64,000 nt of DNA from CAWABB01 sp963701735 (lineage in GTDB: Bacteria > Bacteroidota > Ignavibacteria > UBA10030 > UBA6906), in assembly GCA_963701735.1 (NCBI GenBank), contig CAVPBI010000017.1, positions 1 to 64,000 of the forward strand, written 5' to 3'. Below the pieces are notes generated by a model. It searched no databases. It was not told the origin of the DNA and saw nothing but the letters and a program-made list of their open reading frames with translations. The stretch's first letter is position 1; the number at the start of each line of letters is the position of its first letter. This document shows positions 1 to 7,181 of the stretch, piece after piece. The translations under genes were made by a program, and so were the position numbers.

Positions 1-47
1 TGCATTGTAGAGAAGAGAACGAGCGAGAACGAGGGAGATTGGAAGCC

Positions 48-554
48 ATGATCTCAGGGAAGAGGGGAACAGGGTTGAAGAAAGAGACCGGTGCCGAGAA
101 GCATGCCGGGGGAGCCCATGCCGCAAAAGCCGCGAAGGCCGCGAAGGCCACAGAGTCCCCGCTCAAGCCTAAACAGATTCTGATCACCGATGACGAGCAG
201 TACCTGGGCGAGCTGCTGGCGAGTCAGCTGCAGGAAAGAGGATACGAGTGCGTCTCGCTTGTTTCGAAGGCCGACGCGTACCAGTGGTCGCTGACGCACA
301 AGCCCGATCTCATCATCACGGATATCAACTCTCCGGGGATGGACGGCTTCCAGTTCCTTCGGCTCATCAAGTCGCACGCGTCCACCGGGAACGTCCCCGT
401 TGTCTTCCTCACAGGCGTCGCGTCAAGTGAGATGGCAGAGCGGGCGAAACTGCTGGGGGCTGCGGAGTTCGTCACGAAACCATCCTCGCTTTCCGAGGTG
501 CAGACGGTTGTGGAACGCGTGCTGACCACCAGGGCGCACAAGCGGTTGCGGTAA
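48..554 (+). CDS. Stand-alone response-regulator receiver domain protein
   Basis: This 168-aa protein is a single CheY-like receiver domain behind a basic, alanine/lysine-rich N-terminal extension of about 40 residues. The fold markers are visible: acidic pair Asp48/Asp49, phospho-acceptor Asp92 in IITDINSPGMDG, switch Thr122 in VVFLTG, and Lys144 in FVTKP. There is no output domain, so it probably acts by protein-protein contact or as a phosphate relay. No histidine kinase lies nearby, so the partner is unknown. I chose ATG 48 over TTG 39 because GAGGGAG at 31-37 sits 10 nt before the ATG but only 1 nt before the TTG. A hairpin follows the stop codon, so the gene is probably the last of its transcript. 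Confidence 0.85.
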   Translation: MISGKRGTGLKKETGAEKHAGGAHAAKAAKAAKATESPLKPKQILITDDEQYLGELLASQLQERGYECVSLVSKADAYQWSLTHKPDLIITDINSPGMDGFQFLRLIKSHASTGNVPVVFLTGVASSEMAERAKLLGAAEFVTKPSSLSEVQTVVERVLTTRAHKRLR

Positions 555-580
555 GCAATGGTCATACAGGGCTATGTGTG

Positions 581-612
581 GCGCCCCCGTGCGAATGGGG
601 GCGCTTGCGTTT
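581..612 (+). terminator. Hairpin terminator after the receiver gene
   Basis: A perfect 8-bp stem (GCGCCCCC at 581-588 with GGGGGCGC at 597-604) and 8-nt loop is followed by TTGCGTTT. The T-run is short, but the hairpin lies 27 nt after the receiver stop codon and just before a new promoter, which fits intrinsic termination. Confidence 0.55.
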
Positions 613-669
613 CCGGAAGATGTGTGCCGAATGTGCGTGACTTTGTCGGTAATATTAACGAATATTCAC

Positions 670-698
670 TTGAACGAAGGCAGAGGCGTGTGTATATA
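670..698 (+). promoter_or_regulatory. Sigma70-like promoter for the 735 gene
   Basis: TTGAAC at 670-675 and TATATA at 693-698 are separated by exactly 17 nt within a locally AT-rich stretch. The predicted transcript would start near 705, upstream of ATG 735, and would also carry the RRM gene. Assignment is by pattern only. Confidence 0.45.
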
Positions 699-734
699 GG
701 TGGGAACCCCGCCACCAGTAAGCGATACTGCGCG

Positions 735-1067
735 ATGAATCCGTCCCTCATGACATCGGTTGTCCACCGCTTCGATCGGCTCCTTCGCTACGCGCAAGAC
801 AGCGAGCGTGAGCTGGGGCTCGGGGCGATCGTGCTGTTCGAGACGGACCTCGATCCGGGAGATGAGACGCTGGGCGGCGAGTACTGGACGATGGGGAAGA
901 TCAGGGAGTCGCTCCGGCAGCTGGATGAGCCCGATGAATGCGTGTACCGCTGGCTGCGGGATGCCCGCGACGGCGAGTCTCTTCCCCTGGTAGTGTTTTC
1001 CCCCGGAACGAAGCCGGGGACGATGATTATGACGTTTCACACGATGACTCACCATCAAGCGACCTGA
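735..1067 (+). CDS. Small conserved-looking protein of unknown function
   Basis: I do not recognise this 110-aa protein. It is soluble and acidic (rich in Asp and Glu), with no signal peptide, membrane segment or Cys motif. The frame stays open upstream to 558, but that extension runs through the receiver terminator hairpin and the promoter at 670-698, so ATG 735 is the better start. The stop is 5 nt before the RRM gene, so the two are probably co-transcribed. The C-terminal residues (MIMTFHTMTHHQAT) are unusually rich in Met, Thr and His. The open frame and charged composition suggest a real gene, but I assign no function. Confidence 0.5.
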   Translation: MNPSLMTSVVHRFDRLLRYAQDSERELGLGAIVLFETDLDPGDETLGGEYWTMGKIRESLRQLDEPDECVYRWLRDARDGESLPLVVFSPGTKPGTMIMTFHTMTHHQAT

Positions 1068-1072
1068 ACGCC

Positions 1073-1453
1073 ATGCAAATCTATGTGGGTAACCTCGCGC
1101 CCGAGCTGTCCGATGAGGACGTGCGGGCACTCTTCACGCCATTCGGGACCGTAGCATCCGCGGTGGTCGGGAAGGACAAGGACGGCGCCCCGGAAGGGTA
1201 TGCGCTGGTCGTGATGCCGGTGAAGTCAGAAGCGCGCGCCGCAGCAGACGGACTGCGCGGCAAGGAGATCGGCGGGAAACCGCTCCGCGTGAGGATCCTG
1301 AAACCCGGAGATGAGTTCCATGACCGGGTGCATCTCCTGAAAGCCCAGGCCTCCGGAGGGAGCACGGGGTTCGTGAAGTCGCAGCGCTTCCGCGGCGATC
1401 TCAACACGCGCGGCTCCGGATCGATCCGTCGGAGCGGAAAGCGCGGCAGCTGA
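1073..1453 (+). CDS. RRM-domain RNA-binding protein
   Basis: This 126-aa protein opens with a single RNA-recognition motif. RNP2 is IYVGNL at residues 2-7 and the RNP1 position is EGYALVVM around residues 43-50, with the conserved ELSDEDVRALFTPFG helix between them. The RNP1 Phe positions are partly replaced (Tyr, Leu), so RNA contact may be weaker than in canonical proteins. The last 45 residues are basic and rich in Gly, Ser and Arg, as in small bacterial Rbp proteins that bind single-stranded RNA, often under cold or stress. It follows the 735 gene after 5 nt and ends before a strong terminator, so the pair forms a short transcript. Confidence 0.88.
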   Translation: MQIYVGNLAPELSDEDVRALFTPFGTVASAVVGKDKDGAPEGYALVVMPVKSEARAAADGLRGKEIGGKPLRVRILKPGDEFHDRVHLLKAQASGGSTGFVKSQRFRGDLNTRGSGSIRRSGKRGS

Positions 1454-1494
1454 CCGTCTGCGCCGGCTCCTGAGGGCAGTGAGACACACCTGTT

Positions 1495-1530
1495 GCCGTC
1501 CGGGCGACCTTGCCGGGACGGCATTTTTTT
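1495..1530 (+). terminator. Rho-independent terminator after the RRM gene
   Basis: A 7-bp stem GCCGTCC (1495-1501) / GGACGGC (1516-1522) with a 14-nt loop is followed by A and seven T residues (1524-1530). It lies about 40 nt after the RRM stop codon. Confidence 0.75.
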
Positions 1531-1623
1531 CCGGGTCTGAAGGGCCCGTCCGGGCGGGCGTGGACGGCAATGCCTGTCCGGGTATTTCCGCGCACGAGAA
1601 TTCACTGGACCGGGAACAACCGT

Positions 1624-1652
1624 TTGAATTCGCGCGCTGAATGGGATAGCAT
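1624..1652 (+). promoter_or_regulatory. Sigma70-like promoter for the GH97 gene
   Basis: TTGAAT (1624-1629) and TAGCAT (1647-1652) are spaced by 17 nt. A start site near 1659 leaves a short leader containing GGAG at 1665-1668, 9 nt before ATG 1678. Confidence 0.45.
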
Positions 1653-1677
1653 GATCGACCCCACGGAGCGGGATCAT

Positions 1678-3693
1678 ATGCCGGCCATGATCCGTTGCGG
1701 ACCCCTGCGGCTTATCGCCATCCTTCTCGCGGCCCTGCCGTCGCTTGCGCTGCCGTCCGTGCCCGCGGACCAGGACATGCCGGTCTCCGCAACTTCGCCG
1801 GATGGGAAAGTGAGGATCGAACTCTCACTCAGGTCTGCAGGCGGTTCTGCGAATGTGCCGCACTACCGGATCCTGTTCGGCGGGAACGAGGTCATCGGTT
1901 ACTCGCGTCTTGGCGTCGAGCTTGCCGGCGGCCCTGCGCTCGGGACATCGTGTACGCTCGAGAGCACCGAGACGCGGACCGTGCGGGAAGCCTACGAGCA
2001 GGTCACCGGAAAGCGGCGTGCCGTGACCTCTCACGGAACGGAGATCCTCCTCCGCCTGCGGGAATTGGACGCCCCGCGCCTGCGCTGGGAAGTGAGGGCG
2101 CGCGCGTACGACGACGGCGCGGCATTCCGATATGGCTTCCCGGCGCAGGACGGGTGGGACACCCTGCGCGTTGCGCGCGAGATGACCGAGTTTCGCTTCG
2201 CCCCCGAGGCGAGCGCCGTGGCGCTGCCCCTGAACAAGTTCACGACTTCGTACGAGAAACGGTATCAGACGATGGGGGTGAGGGACCTTCCACGGACCTG
2301 GCTCCTTGCGCTGCCCCTGCTGGTTCGCTCCTCCGGGGGACTCTGGGCCGCCGTCACCGAGGCGAACATCCTCGAGTACGCGGGCATGTATCTCGCCCCA
2401 TCCGGGGATGGCCGGGTCACCGCCCGGCTCTCCCCTCTCCCCGGTGACACCGCGCTATCGGTGCGCGCGGCGCTGCCTCACGTATCGCCATGGCGCGTCG
2501 TGATGCTCGCCGACCGCATCGGCCGTCTCGTGGAGTCTGATATCGTCCTGAACCTCAGCGAGCCGTGCGCGATCTCCGATGTCTCGTGGATCCGGACCGG
2601 GAAGACGACCTTTCCCTGGTGGAACGGATTCTATGAAGAGGACGTGCCTTTTGAGCCGGGATTGAATACCGCCACCGCGCTTCATTATATCGATTTCTGC
2701 GCGGAGGCGGGCATACCGTATCACTCGCTTGACGGGCTGGGGAACACGGCGTGGTACGGCGGTCCCATTGTGCCGTACGAGGGCGCAGATCCTACCAGGG
2801 CGCTCGACGGGCTCGACCTGCACAAGATCCTGAGCCATGCGAAGGCGAAGGGAGTGAAGATCCGCCTGTGGATGCACTGGAAGGCAGCCGCCAGGTTCAT
2901 GGAGAGTTCCTTCCCCCTGTACCGGGAGTGGGGGATCGAGGGGATCATGCTCGATTTCATGGATCGGGATGACCAGGAGATGAACCGCTTTGTCCGACAC
3001 GCGGTCAGCCTGGCGGCTGAGAACCACCTGACCGTCACACTTCACGGTTGCCCCAAGCCAACCGGACTCGAGCGCACCTATCCCAACCTCCTCACGCATG
3101 AAGCCGTGATGAACCTCGAATACGACAAGTGGGATACGATCGGCATCACTCCCGAGCATGAGCTAACGGTTCCGTTCACGCGCATGCTCGCGGGCCCGCT
3201 CGATTTCCATCAGGGGTCATTCCGCGCCGTCAAGCCCGGCGAATTCAAGGCCCGGATGCAGGCCCCGCTGGTCATGGGCACCCCCGCGCGTACGCTCGCG
3301 GGGTACGTCGTGCTGCAGAACCACCTCCCGATGGTTGCGGACTACCCGACGGCCTACCGGGGCCATCCTGGAACGCCCGTGCTTGTGTCGATTCCCACGA
3401 CCTGGGACGACACCAAAGTGCTTGAGGCGGAGGTCGGCAGATATGCCATAATCGCCCGCAGGCATGGAGCCGCGTGGCATATCGGGGCGATGACCGACCG
3501 GGACGCACGCACGCTCACCGTCCCGCTGCGCTTTCTCGGCCCGGGGCAGTTCGTCGCGGAAATGTGGGTGGACGACAGTTCTGCGCCACGCGGCCTCTCG
3601 CCCCGGGAGCAGCGGGTGGCGTCGTCGGACGTTCTGGAACTCACGCTCGAGGCCGGCGGCGGTGCCTACGCGAGGCTGACTCCCGCACCCTGA
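1678..3693 (+). CDS. Exported glycoside hydrolase family 97 (alpha-galactosidase/alpha-glucosidase type)
   Basis: This 671-aa enzyme has the GH97 layout: an N-terminal beta-sandwich (roughly residues 30-290), a (beta/alpha)8 barrel (roughly 300-570) and a C-terminal beta domain. A hydrophobic signal peptide ends near ALPSVPADQ, so the enzyme acts in the periplasm or outside the cell. Family signatures include the GIMLDFMDRDDQEM strand and the LTHEAVMNLEYDKW segment. Asp426 in LDFMD and Glu481 in NLEYD are 55 residues apart. As I recall, this is the spacing of the nucleophile and acid/base of the retaining GH97 alpha-galactosidase BT1871, so I favour the retaining subgroup. The GGAG ribosome site supports ATG 1678. 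No type IX secretion tail is visible. The gene appears monocistronic. Confidence 0.88.
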   Translation: MPAMIRCGPLRLIAILLAALPSLALPSVPADQDMPVSATSPDGKVRIELSLRSAGGSANVPHYRILFGGNEVIGYSRLGVELAGGPALGTSCTLESTETRTVREAYEQVTGKRRAVTSHGTEILLRLRELDAPRLRWEVRARAYDDGAAFRYGFPAQDGWDTLRVAREMTEFRFAPEASAVALPLNKFTTSYEKRYQTMGVRDLPRTWLLALPLLVRSSGGLWAAVTEANILEYAGMYLAPSGDGRVTARLSPLPGDTALSVRAALPHVSPWRVVMLADRIGRLVESDIVLNLSEPCAISDVSWIRTGKTTFPWWNGFYEEDVPFEPGLNTATALHYIDFCAEAGIPYHSLDGLGNTAWYGGPIVPYEGADPTRALDGLDLHKILSHAKAKGVKIRLWMHWKAAARFMESSFPLYREWGIEGIMLDFMDRDDQEMNRFVRHAVSLAAENHLTVTLHGCPKPTGLERTYPNLLTHEAVMNLEYDKWDTIGITPEHELTVPFTRMLAGPLDFHQGSFRAVKPGEFKARMQAPLVMGTPARTLAGYVVLQNHLPMVADYPTAYRGHPGTPVLVSIPTTWDDTKVLEAEVGRYAIIARRHGAAWHIGAMTDRDARTLTVPLRFLGPGQFVAEMWVDDSSAPRGLSPREQRVASSDVLELTLEAGGGAYARLTPAP

Positions 3694-3831
3694 GCTCTCG
3701 TCCGGAGGATCCCATGACGGCGCAACTGGTTCATGCTTGAGAAGGCACATGGGCGCTGCCGCTGCCAGAGGGCCGGCTCTTGTGACCGTTGCGCACAGGC
3801 ACGGATGCCGTGATGCCTCGAAGAGCAATCG

Positions 3832-4185
3832 CTACACGTTCTTCACGCCCGTTTTCACGATGCCACGCACCCCATCTCTGTCGATCTTCCCGGGCTTTCC
3901 GCTGTAAGGGCACACGCCTGAAGCATCCCCCGCTCCCTTGCGCGCATCCTTCTCCAGCCTCGTGCACCCGCTCCCGGTCCGTGCCCCGCTCTCAGGGTTG
4001 GCTTCTGCCTTTTCCCGGAGATACGGACACGACCCCGCGTCGCCCCCGCCCGGCATCGGGCACTGACCCGACACCTTCGACGTGTAGACGTTCTGGGAAG
4101 GCGCTTTCTGCGGCCAGGCGAATCCAACGACTGTGACGGCCACAACTGCGGCTGCGACCAGGAATCCCATTCGATGTGACGTCAT
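3832..4185 (-). CDS. Small exported protein with Cys-Pro motifs, unknown function
   Basis: This 117-aa protein starts with a short hydrophobic segment (residues 6-24), a signal peptide or membrane anchor. The remainder is polar and lysine-rich and carries four Cys. Three of them are in Cys-Pro pairs (QCPMPGG, SCPYLRE, VCPYSGK) and one is in GSGCTRL. The two CPY motifs look like an internal duplication. Cys-Pro pairs occur in haem-regulatory motifs and in thiol/metal sites, but I see no named domain. GGAG lies five nt before the ATG on the minus strand. The gene is divergent from exported msrA across a 224-bp intergenic region and convergent with GH97. A redox link to MsrA is only an inference. 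Confidence 0.6.
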   Translation of the reverse strand: MTSHRMGFLVAAAVVAVTVVGFAWPQKAPSQNVYTSKVSGQCPMPGGGDAGSCPYLREKAEANPESGARTGSGCTRLEKDARKGAGDASGVCPYSGKPGKIDRDGVRGIVKTGVKNV

Positions 4186-4409
4186 CTGTCTCTCCGGGTA
4201 ATGGTTGTGTCCGATGTGGTCGAATTGTCCGATCCGTGTATAGAATGCCCAACATCGACCGTATCCGGGGAGTTCCCCGTGCACGGCAGGCGCCCACGGG
4301 CAGTCCAGCCCCGGGGGTATTTCTGTAATAATAGTTTGAGATTTTGGCCCGGTCTCAGCGGGCGCAACCGTGTCGGGAATCTTTCGGGGCACGGGCGGGT
4401 TACACCTAT

Positions 4410-5027
4410 ATGAAAGACTTCACCGGAATTGCAGCAATTGTCGCGCTCGCCATTGGTGGGAGCGTCGCTGTCGGAGGATCGATGAAGAAGACCGAAACCG
4501 CCACGGTCGGGGGCGGGTGTTTCTGGTGTGTGGAAGCTGCCTACGAAGGGCTTGAGGGCATTGAGTCGGTCGTTTCCGGCTATGCGGGAGGCTCGAAGCA
4601 GAACCCCACGTACCGCGAAGTGTGCGACGGAAATACCGGCCACGCCGAGGTCGTTCAGATAACATATGACCCGGCCGTTCTTTCCTACGCCGACGTGCTT
4701 GATCGGTTCTGGCTTGTCCACGATCCAACGACATTGGACCGCCAGGGGGCGGACGTCGGGACCCAGTACCGCTCGATCATCCTGTACGAGTCCGAGGAGC
4801 AGCGCGCAATCGCCGGGCGCTCACTTGCGGAGGCCCAGAAGGGATTCTCGTCAAAGATCGTCACGGAGATCAAGCCGCTCAAGAAGTTTTACACGGCGGA
4901 AGAGTATCATCAGGACTACTTTGCCAGGAATCCGAACGCAGCGTACTGCACATTTGTCATCAAGCCGAAGCTTGAAAAGTTGAAGAAGCTTGAAGGCTCA
5001 AAGAAGGCCGTGGGGAGCGTGAACTAG
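4410..5027 (+). CDS. msrA: Peptide-methionine (S)-S-oxide reductase, membrane-anchored or exported
   Basis: MsrA reduces the S-epimer of methionine sulfoxide in damaged proteins. The catalytic motif GCFWC places the nucleophilic Cys at residue 37. Further family blocks include the SGYAGG region, TGHAEVVQ, and the DVGTQYRSIILY and EEYHQDYF stretches. The first 24 residues form a hydrophobic helix, so this copy probably works in the periplasm, as in exported or lipoprotein MsrA of other FCB bacteria. A start at the internal ATG (residue 25) would give a cytosolic enzyme that still begins before the active site, so localisation depends on the start choice. The 205-aa length is normal for the domain plus leader. 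A lysine-rich C-terminal tail is present. Confidence 0.93.
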   Translation: MKDFTGIAAIVALAIGGSVAVGGSMKKTETATVGGGCFWCVEAAYEGLEGIESVVSGYAGGSKQNPTYREVCDGNTGHAEVVQITYDPAVLSYADVLDRFWLVHDPTTLDRQGADVGTQYRSIILYESEEQRAIAGRSLAEAQKGFSSKIVTEIKPLKKFYTAEEYHQDYFARNPNAAYCTFVIKPKLEKLKKLEGSKKAVGSVN

Positions 5028-5216
5028 AGTGCCGTTCCAGCAAGATCCTGATACGGTGCTATGTGCTGTTGATACATGGAGCGAGCACGGTGCCCGTTGG
5101 TCTCTATGACCAGCCAGGTGGTGGGGCACTAGCTCCTGTCGGGTAGCTACGGGGCGTCGGGTGCCGCGAGGATGATGGGGTGGTGGTGGGCGCGGCAACC
5201 CCCGGCCCCCGTGACG

Positions 5217-5254
5217 GCGCCGCCGCAGGTGGGATGCGGCGGCGCTTCTTTTTT
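5217..5254 (+). terminator. Strong Rho-independent terminator downstream of msrA
   Basis: A perfect 11-bp GC-rich stem (5217-5227 with 5235-5245) and 7-nt loop is followed by a T-rich tract at 5246-5254. It is the clearest intrinsic terminator in the window and lies about 190 bp after the msrA stop codon. Confidence 0.85.
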
Positions 5255-5470
5255 GTGAGGCAGGAGGCCTTGTTGGTGTTGGCCGCCTGCCACGCACAGC
5301 GCACGCCCTGGAAGATGGTCCGGCGCTTGACTGTGGTCAGGGTGCGTGTTAGATTGCCTCCAGGGCAGCGATCCAGCAGAGGCTTCCATGGATGCAGGAG
5401 CCGGCAGGGTTTGCGGTAGAGACATGCGCGGGAAGGGGGACTTCCTTTCCCATGAGCACGGGAACATCGA

Positions 5471-5508
5471 AACATCCCGGGGCTTGCCACGGCAGGTCCC
5501 GGGATGTT
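5471..5508 (+). promoter_or_regulatory. Perfect 11-bp inverted repeat just upstream of the 5528 gene
   Basis: AACATCCCGGG (5471-5481) pairs exactly with CCCGGGATGTT (5498-5508) around a 16-nt loop. There is no following T-run. The hairpin ends 9 nt before the GGAGG ribosome site (5517-5521). It may be a leader-RNA control hairpin, an mRNA-stabilising stem or a weak terminator. Confidence 0.4.
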
Positions 5509-5527
5509 CATTGTATGGAGGCAAAGC

Positions 5528-6109
5528 ATGCGATTGCGGACAGTTGTCACAGCCGTCCTGGTGATGGGTCTTGCGGTCCCGGGATTCGGTCAGGGCGGAA
5601 AGAACCTTATCAAGAACGGTGACTTCGAACGCTTTGCGGGCGACGAGCCCGCAGGATGGGAGACGACCAACATCCCGAAGGTGTGCGTCGTTGTGTCTGC
5701 CACAACAACCGCCCACGGGGGGAAGACCGCAGCAAGGCTGGATGTGAAAGACTGCTTCGGTACGAAGATCCCCGGCATGGTGACGCAGAAGAACATCCCG
5801 ATCTCGCCGGGGTCGTACACGATGCGCATGGACTATTTCGTGAAATCTGCGGGTGGCGATGTGGGATACATCAGCATGGAATTCAAGAACAGCGAGGGGA
5901 GCACCATCCGCGTCTGCGAGGAAAGGCTTATCGATTCCGGCGGTTCGTTCAAATCATTCACCAGTCCGTTTGAAGCCCCGGACGCCGCTGCCAGCGGAGA
6001 ATTGAGGATCGCGATGCTCTCTGCGAAGGACGGCGGCTCTCTCCACGAGGGTTCGTATGTGATCGCGGACGACGTGATTCTCGTGGGATCCGGGACGCCC
6101 TCGCCGTAG
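5528..6109 (+). CDS. Secreted protein with CBM4/9-like beta-sandwich
   Basis: This 193-aa protein has a clear signal peptide ending near GFGQGG. The mature part is a single beta-sandwich that opens with NLIKNGDFE followed by GW, the usual start of carbohydrate-binding modules of the CBM4/9 type, and ends with strands such as YVIADDVILVG. There is no catalytic domain. It may bind sugars or surface material, but this fold is also used for plain adhesion and the ligand cannot be named. ATG 5528 is chosen over 5504 because GGAGG sits 6 nt upstream and the signal peptide then starts at residue 1. Two Cys in the mature chain could form a disulfide. It appears to be a single-gene transcript. Confidence 0.7.
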   Translation: MRLRTVVTAVLVMGLAVPGFGQGGKNLIKNGDFERFAGDEPAGWETTNIPKVCVVVSATTTAHGGKTAARLDVKDCFGTKIPGMVTQKNIPISPGSYTMRMDYFVKSAGGDVGYISMEFKNSEGSTIRVCEERLIDSGGSFKSFTSPFEAPDAAASGELRIAMLSAKDGGSLHEGSYVIADDVILVGSGTPSP

Positions 6110-6197
6110 CACCTGAGGCGGTTCACGTCGCAGCGTCATCGGCGGTCGGTGCCGGAGACGCTCGCGGAGCTTTCGTCCGAAACGCAGAGGAGGTCAT

Positions 6198-6686
6198 ATG
6201 CTCAAGCGGTTGACGCAGTTCCTCGACAGCCACAACACGCGCTACGTTGTGGTGATCCATTCTCAGGCCTTCACGGCACAGGAGATCGCCGCACGCGCCC
6301 ATGTTCCGGGACGCGAGCTGGCAAAGACGGTGATGGCGAAGGTGGACGGCACCATGACGATGCTGGTCCTGCCTGCGTCGTCCATGGTGAACTTCACCGT
6401 GCTGCGGCAGGAGATGTCGGCCAACAGGGCCGAGCTCGCCACGGAAGCCGAGTTCAAGGGACTCTTCCCCGAGTGCGAGGTCGGGGCCATGCCGCCGTTT
6501 GGAAATCTCTTCGCGATGCCCGTTCTTGTTGACAGGACACTGCTCGAAGATGAAGAGATCGCGTTCAATGCCGGAACCCATAAGGAGCTGGTCAAGCTCG
6601 CCTATGCCGACTTCGCCCGCCTCGTGGAGCCCAGGGTCCTGTCGTTCGGGATCAAGAGGAAAGTCCATGAGGAAGAGGTACGGTAG
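6198..6686 (+). CDS. YbaK/EbsC-family aminoacyl-tRNA deacylase-like protein
   Basis: This 162-aa protein is a stand-alone YbaK/ProX-type editing domain. Enzymes of this family hydrolyse mischarged aminoacyl-tRNA (for example Cys- or Ala-tRNAPro), although the substrate of this subgroup is uncertain. The family signature is visible: LAKTVMAK with Lys43 at the expected substrate-contact position, and VGAMPPFGN at about residues 95-103. The length is normal for the single domain. AGGAGGTC lies directly upstream of ATG 6198. The next genes are archease and RtcB, giving a small group of tRNA/RNA-maintenance functions in the same direction, with 48 bp to the next start. Confidence 0.85.
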   Translation: MLKRLTQFLDSHNTRYVVVIHSQAFTAQEIAARAHVPGRELAKTVMAKVDGTMTMLVLPASSMVNFTVLRQEMSANRAELATEAEFKGLFPECEVGAMPPFGNLFAMPVLVDRTLLEDEEIAFNAGTHKELVKLAYADFARLVEPRVLSFGIKRKVHEEEVR

Positions 6687-6734
6687 GGGAGTGTTCGGGG
6701 TGCATCGGAGTGCGGGCCGGGAGGCGGTGGAGGG

Positions 6735-7157
6735 ATGAAACGGCGGGGATACGAGATCCTCGAGCATCCGGCCGACGTTGGTATCAGCGCGCGCGGCGAG
6801 TCGCTGCAGGAAGCGTTCGAAGAGGCGGCGAGGGGCCTGATGGCCATCATCCTCGATCCGTCGACGATACGCCCGCAGACGGCAGTGACGGTTTCGATCA
6901 CCGCGTCAGACCGCGAGCAGCTGCTCGTCCGGTGGCTGTCGGAAGTCCTGTACCTCTACGACGGCAAGCGGTTTTCGTGCGCGGAGTTCGTCATCCATGA
7001 GCTCGGCCCGACATGGCTGGTGGCGACCGTCCGCGGCGAAGACCTCGATGCCACCCGCCACCACACGCGGCTTGATGTGAAAGCCGTGACCTACCATCAG
7101 CTCGATATCCAGGAATTCGCAGGGCAGTCGCGCGTGCGCGTCTTCCTGGATATCTGA
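6735..7157 (+). CDS. Archease, RtcB ligase activator
   Basis: Archease is a small acidic metal-binding protein that helps RtcB become guanylylated and turn over, and can change its nucleotide use. This 140-aa protein shows the family pattern: an N-terminal LEHPADVGI with Asp14, a central acidic helix region, and a C-terminal strand ending FLDI with Asp139, both aspartates being at the positions known to bind metal. Its gene lies 24 bp upstream of rtcB, the arrangement seen in many bacteria and archaea, so the two are almost certainly co-transcribed. The ATG follows a purine-rich GGTGGAGGG stretch. Confidence 0.93.
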   Translation: MKRRGYEILEHPADVGISARGESLQEAFEEAARGLMAIILDPSTIRPQTAVTVSITASDREQLLVRWLSEVLYLYDGKRFSCAEFVIHELGPTWLVATVRGEDLDATRHHTRLDVKAVTYHQLDIQEFAGQSRVRVFLDI

Positions 7158-7181
7158 GCATGCGGCAATCCGGCTCCCGCC

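Larger units (their letters stand above)
5028..5527 (+). other. Intergenic stretch with two hairpins and no convincing gene
   Basis: About 500 bp without a credible coding sequence. Open frames here are low-complexity reverse-strand reads. It holds a strong terminator (5217-5254) and a perfect inverted repeat (5471-5508) just before the next gene's ribosome site. Confidence 0.6.

Noticed and set aside
558..734. Upstream extension of the 735 gene
   Set aside because: It contains a terminator hairpin and a promoter and is rich in Arg, Gly and Cys, unlike the downstream part.
3714..3740. Eight-codon open frame after GH97 with a GGAGG-like site
   Set aside because: Too short to support. No conservation can be judged.
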